Below are positions 63,242 through 64,000 of a DNA stretch of 64,000 bases, in pieces. The translations under genes and the position numbers were made by a program. Where the stretch lies: contig NZ_SMTE01000002.1 of the NCBI RefSeq assembly GCF_004357765.1, forward strand, positions 1-64,000. Reading direction: 5' to 3'. The first letter of the stretch is position 1, and each line of letters begins with the position of its first letter. The stretch comes from Pseudomonas putida. GTDB taxonomy: Bacteria; Pseudomonadota; Gammaproteobacteria; Pseudomonadales; Pseudomonadaceae. The notes beneath the pieces are model-generated. The model worked only from the letters and a program-made list of their open reading frames with translations, made no database searches and was not told where the DNA came from.

Positions 63242-64000
63242 ATGTCCACTCAGCTCAGTTCAGACCAACTGCTGCATGCCTATGAAGTGATGCGTACCAT
63301 CCGCGCCTTCGAAGAGCGCCTGCACGTGGAGTTCGCCACAGGCGAGATCCCCGGCTTCGTCCACCTCTATGCCGGCGAAGAGGCCTCGGCCGCTGGGGTC
63401 ATGGCGCACCTGCGCGATAGCGACTGCATCGCCTCGACCCACCGTGGCCACGGCCACTGCATCGCCAAAGGGGTCGATGTGTACGGCATGATGGCCGAGA
63501 TCTACGGCAAGAAGACCGGTGTCTGCGGCGGCAAGGGCGGCTCGATGCACATCGCCGACCTGGAAAAAGGCATGCTCGGCGCCAACGGCATCGTCGGCGC
63601 CGGGGCGCCCTTGGTAGCCGGTGCCGCGCTGGCGGCCAAGATCAAAGGCAAGGATGACGTGGCCGTGGCCTTCTTCGGCGACGGCGCTTCCAATGAGGGC
63701 GCGGTGTTCGAGGCCATGAACCTAGCCTCGATCATGAACCTGCCGTGTATCTTCGTTGCCGAGAACAACGGCTACGCCGAAGCCACCGCCTCGAACTGGT
63801 CGGTGGCCTGCGAGCATATCGCCGATCGCGCCGTCGGCTTCGGCATGCCCGGGGTGACCATCGACGGCTTCGATTTCTTCGCCGTGCACGAGGCCGCGGG
63901 CGCCGCCATCGACCGTGCTCGCGCAGGCCAGGGCCCCTCACTGATCGAGGTCAAGCTCAGCCGCTACTACGGCCACTTCGAGGGCGATGCGCAGACCTAC
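63242..64000 (+). CDS. acoA: Acetoin dehydrogenase E1 alpha subunit, cut by window end
   Basis: The first 253 codons of a TPP-dependent E1 alpha subunit, open to the window edge. The N-terminus has HAYEVMRTIRAFEERL, GFVHLYAGEEASAAG and CIASTHRGHGHCIAKG. The TPP/Mg motif runs from GDG (146-148) to ENN (174-176). The sequence GKKTGVCGGKGGSMHI fits the acetoin type rather than pyruvate dehydrogenase, and the neighbouring acoR and sigma-54 promoter agree. GGAG lies ten bases before the ATG. AcoB and AcoC would be expected beyond the window. Confidence 0.93.
   Translation, partial: MSTQLSSDQLLHAYEVMRTIRAFEERLHVEFATGEIPGFVHLYAGEEASAAGVMAHLRDSDCIASTHRGHGHCIAKGVDVYGMMAEIYGKKTGVCGGKGGSMHIADLEKGMLGANGIVGAGAPLVAGAALAAKIKGKDDVAVAFFGDGASNEGAVFEAMNLASIMNLPCIFVAENNGYAEATASNWSVACEHIADRAVGFGMPGVTIDGFDFFAVHEAAGAAIDRARAGQGPSLIEVKLSRYYGHFEGDAQTY

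Overview
The window is a high-GC gammaproteobacterial chromosome segment that reads as Pseudomonas, most likely the P. putida group. The grounds are the gene content and order (mmsA, bauA, an 8-oxoguanine deaminase, cueA/cueR, speA, dsbD, aroQ, accBC, acoR, acoA, an order I recall from P. putida KT2440), an inverted pair of P. putida-type REP elements at 56387-56502, and a Tad/Flp locus with the PprA/PprB/FppA set known from P. aeruginosa. Identities come from reading proteins and motifs only; no database search was run.

Region 1 (1-10.4 kb) is mostly nitrogen and nucleobase catabolism. mmsA and bauA (beta-alanine to acetyl-CoA) lie opposite a LysR regulator. They are followed by a RutR-like TetR regulator, a YigZ/IMPACT protein, an SDR oxidoreductase, 8-oxoguanine deaminase, adenosine/adenine deaminase and an ArsR-type regulator. 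A gene-free stretch at 5447-5810 carries three perfect DnaA-box nonamers. Region 2 (10.4-17.4 kb) holds a Bcr/CflA exporter, then copper homeostasis: a CopZ-like chaperone, an unknown exported protein, CueA and CueR. Two nearly identical CueR-type promoters are visible. A dCACHE chemoreceptor follows, behind a good sigma-28 promoter. Region 3 (17.4-24.2 kb) has an AraC regulator, a divergent thiolase / long FabG-like reductase / MaoC hydratase trio, a MazG-like pyrophosphohydrolase overlapping cmoM, and two DUF4136 lipoproteins.

Region 4 (24.3-40.5 kb) is the Tad pilus locus. It has tadG, the cytosolic kinase gene pprA coupled to a TadE/F-like pseudopilin gene, fppA, pprB, and a compact leftward operon rcpC-rcpA-tadZ-tadA-tadB-tadC-tadD-DUF3613. 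The flp pilin gene diverges from this operon and is followed by a receiver-only response regulator and a TpsB-type outer-membrane transporter without a visible TpsA partner. This accessory block is the most interesting part of the window.

Region 5 (40.6-64 kb) is mainly core: pbpC, a small membrane protein, a bacterial alpha-2-macroglobulin lipoprotein, a MATE exporter, speA, yciH, a Nudix hydrolase, a DUF2333 protein, a second chemoreceptor, dsbD, aroQ and accB-accC. It closes with the sigma-54 activator gene acoR and the start of acoA, cut by the window edge. Between these two lie a textbook -24/-12 promoter and an inverted repeat suited to AcoR binding.
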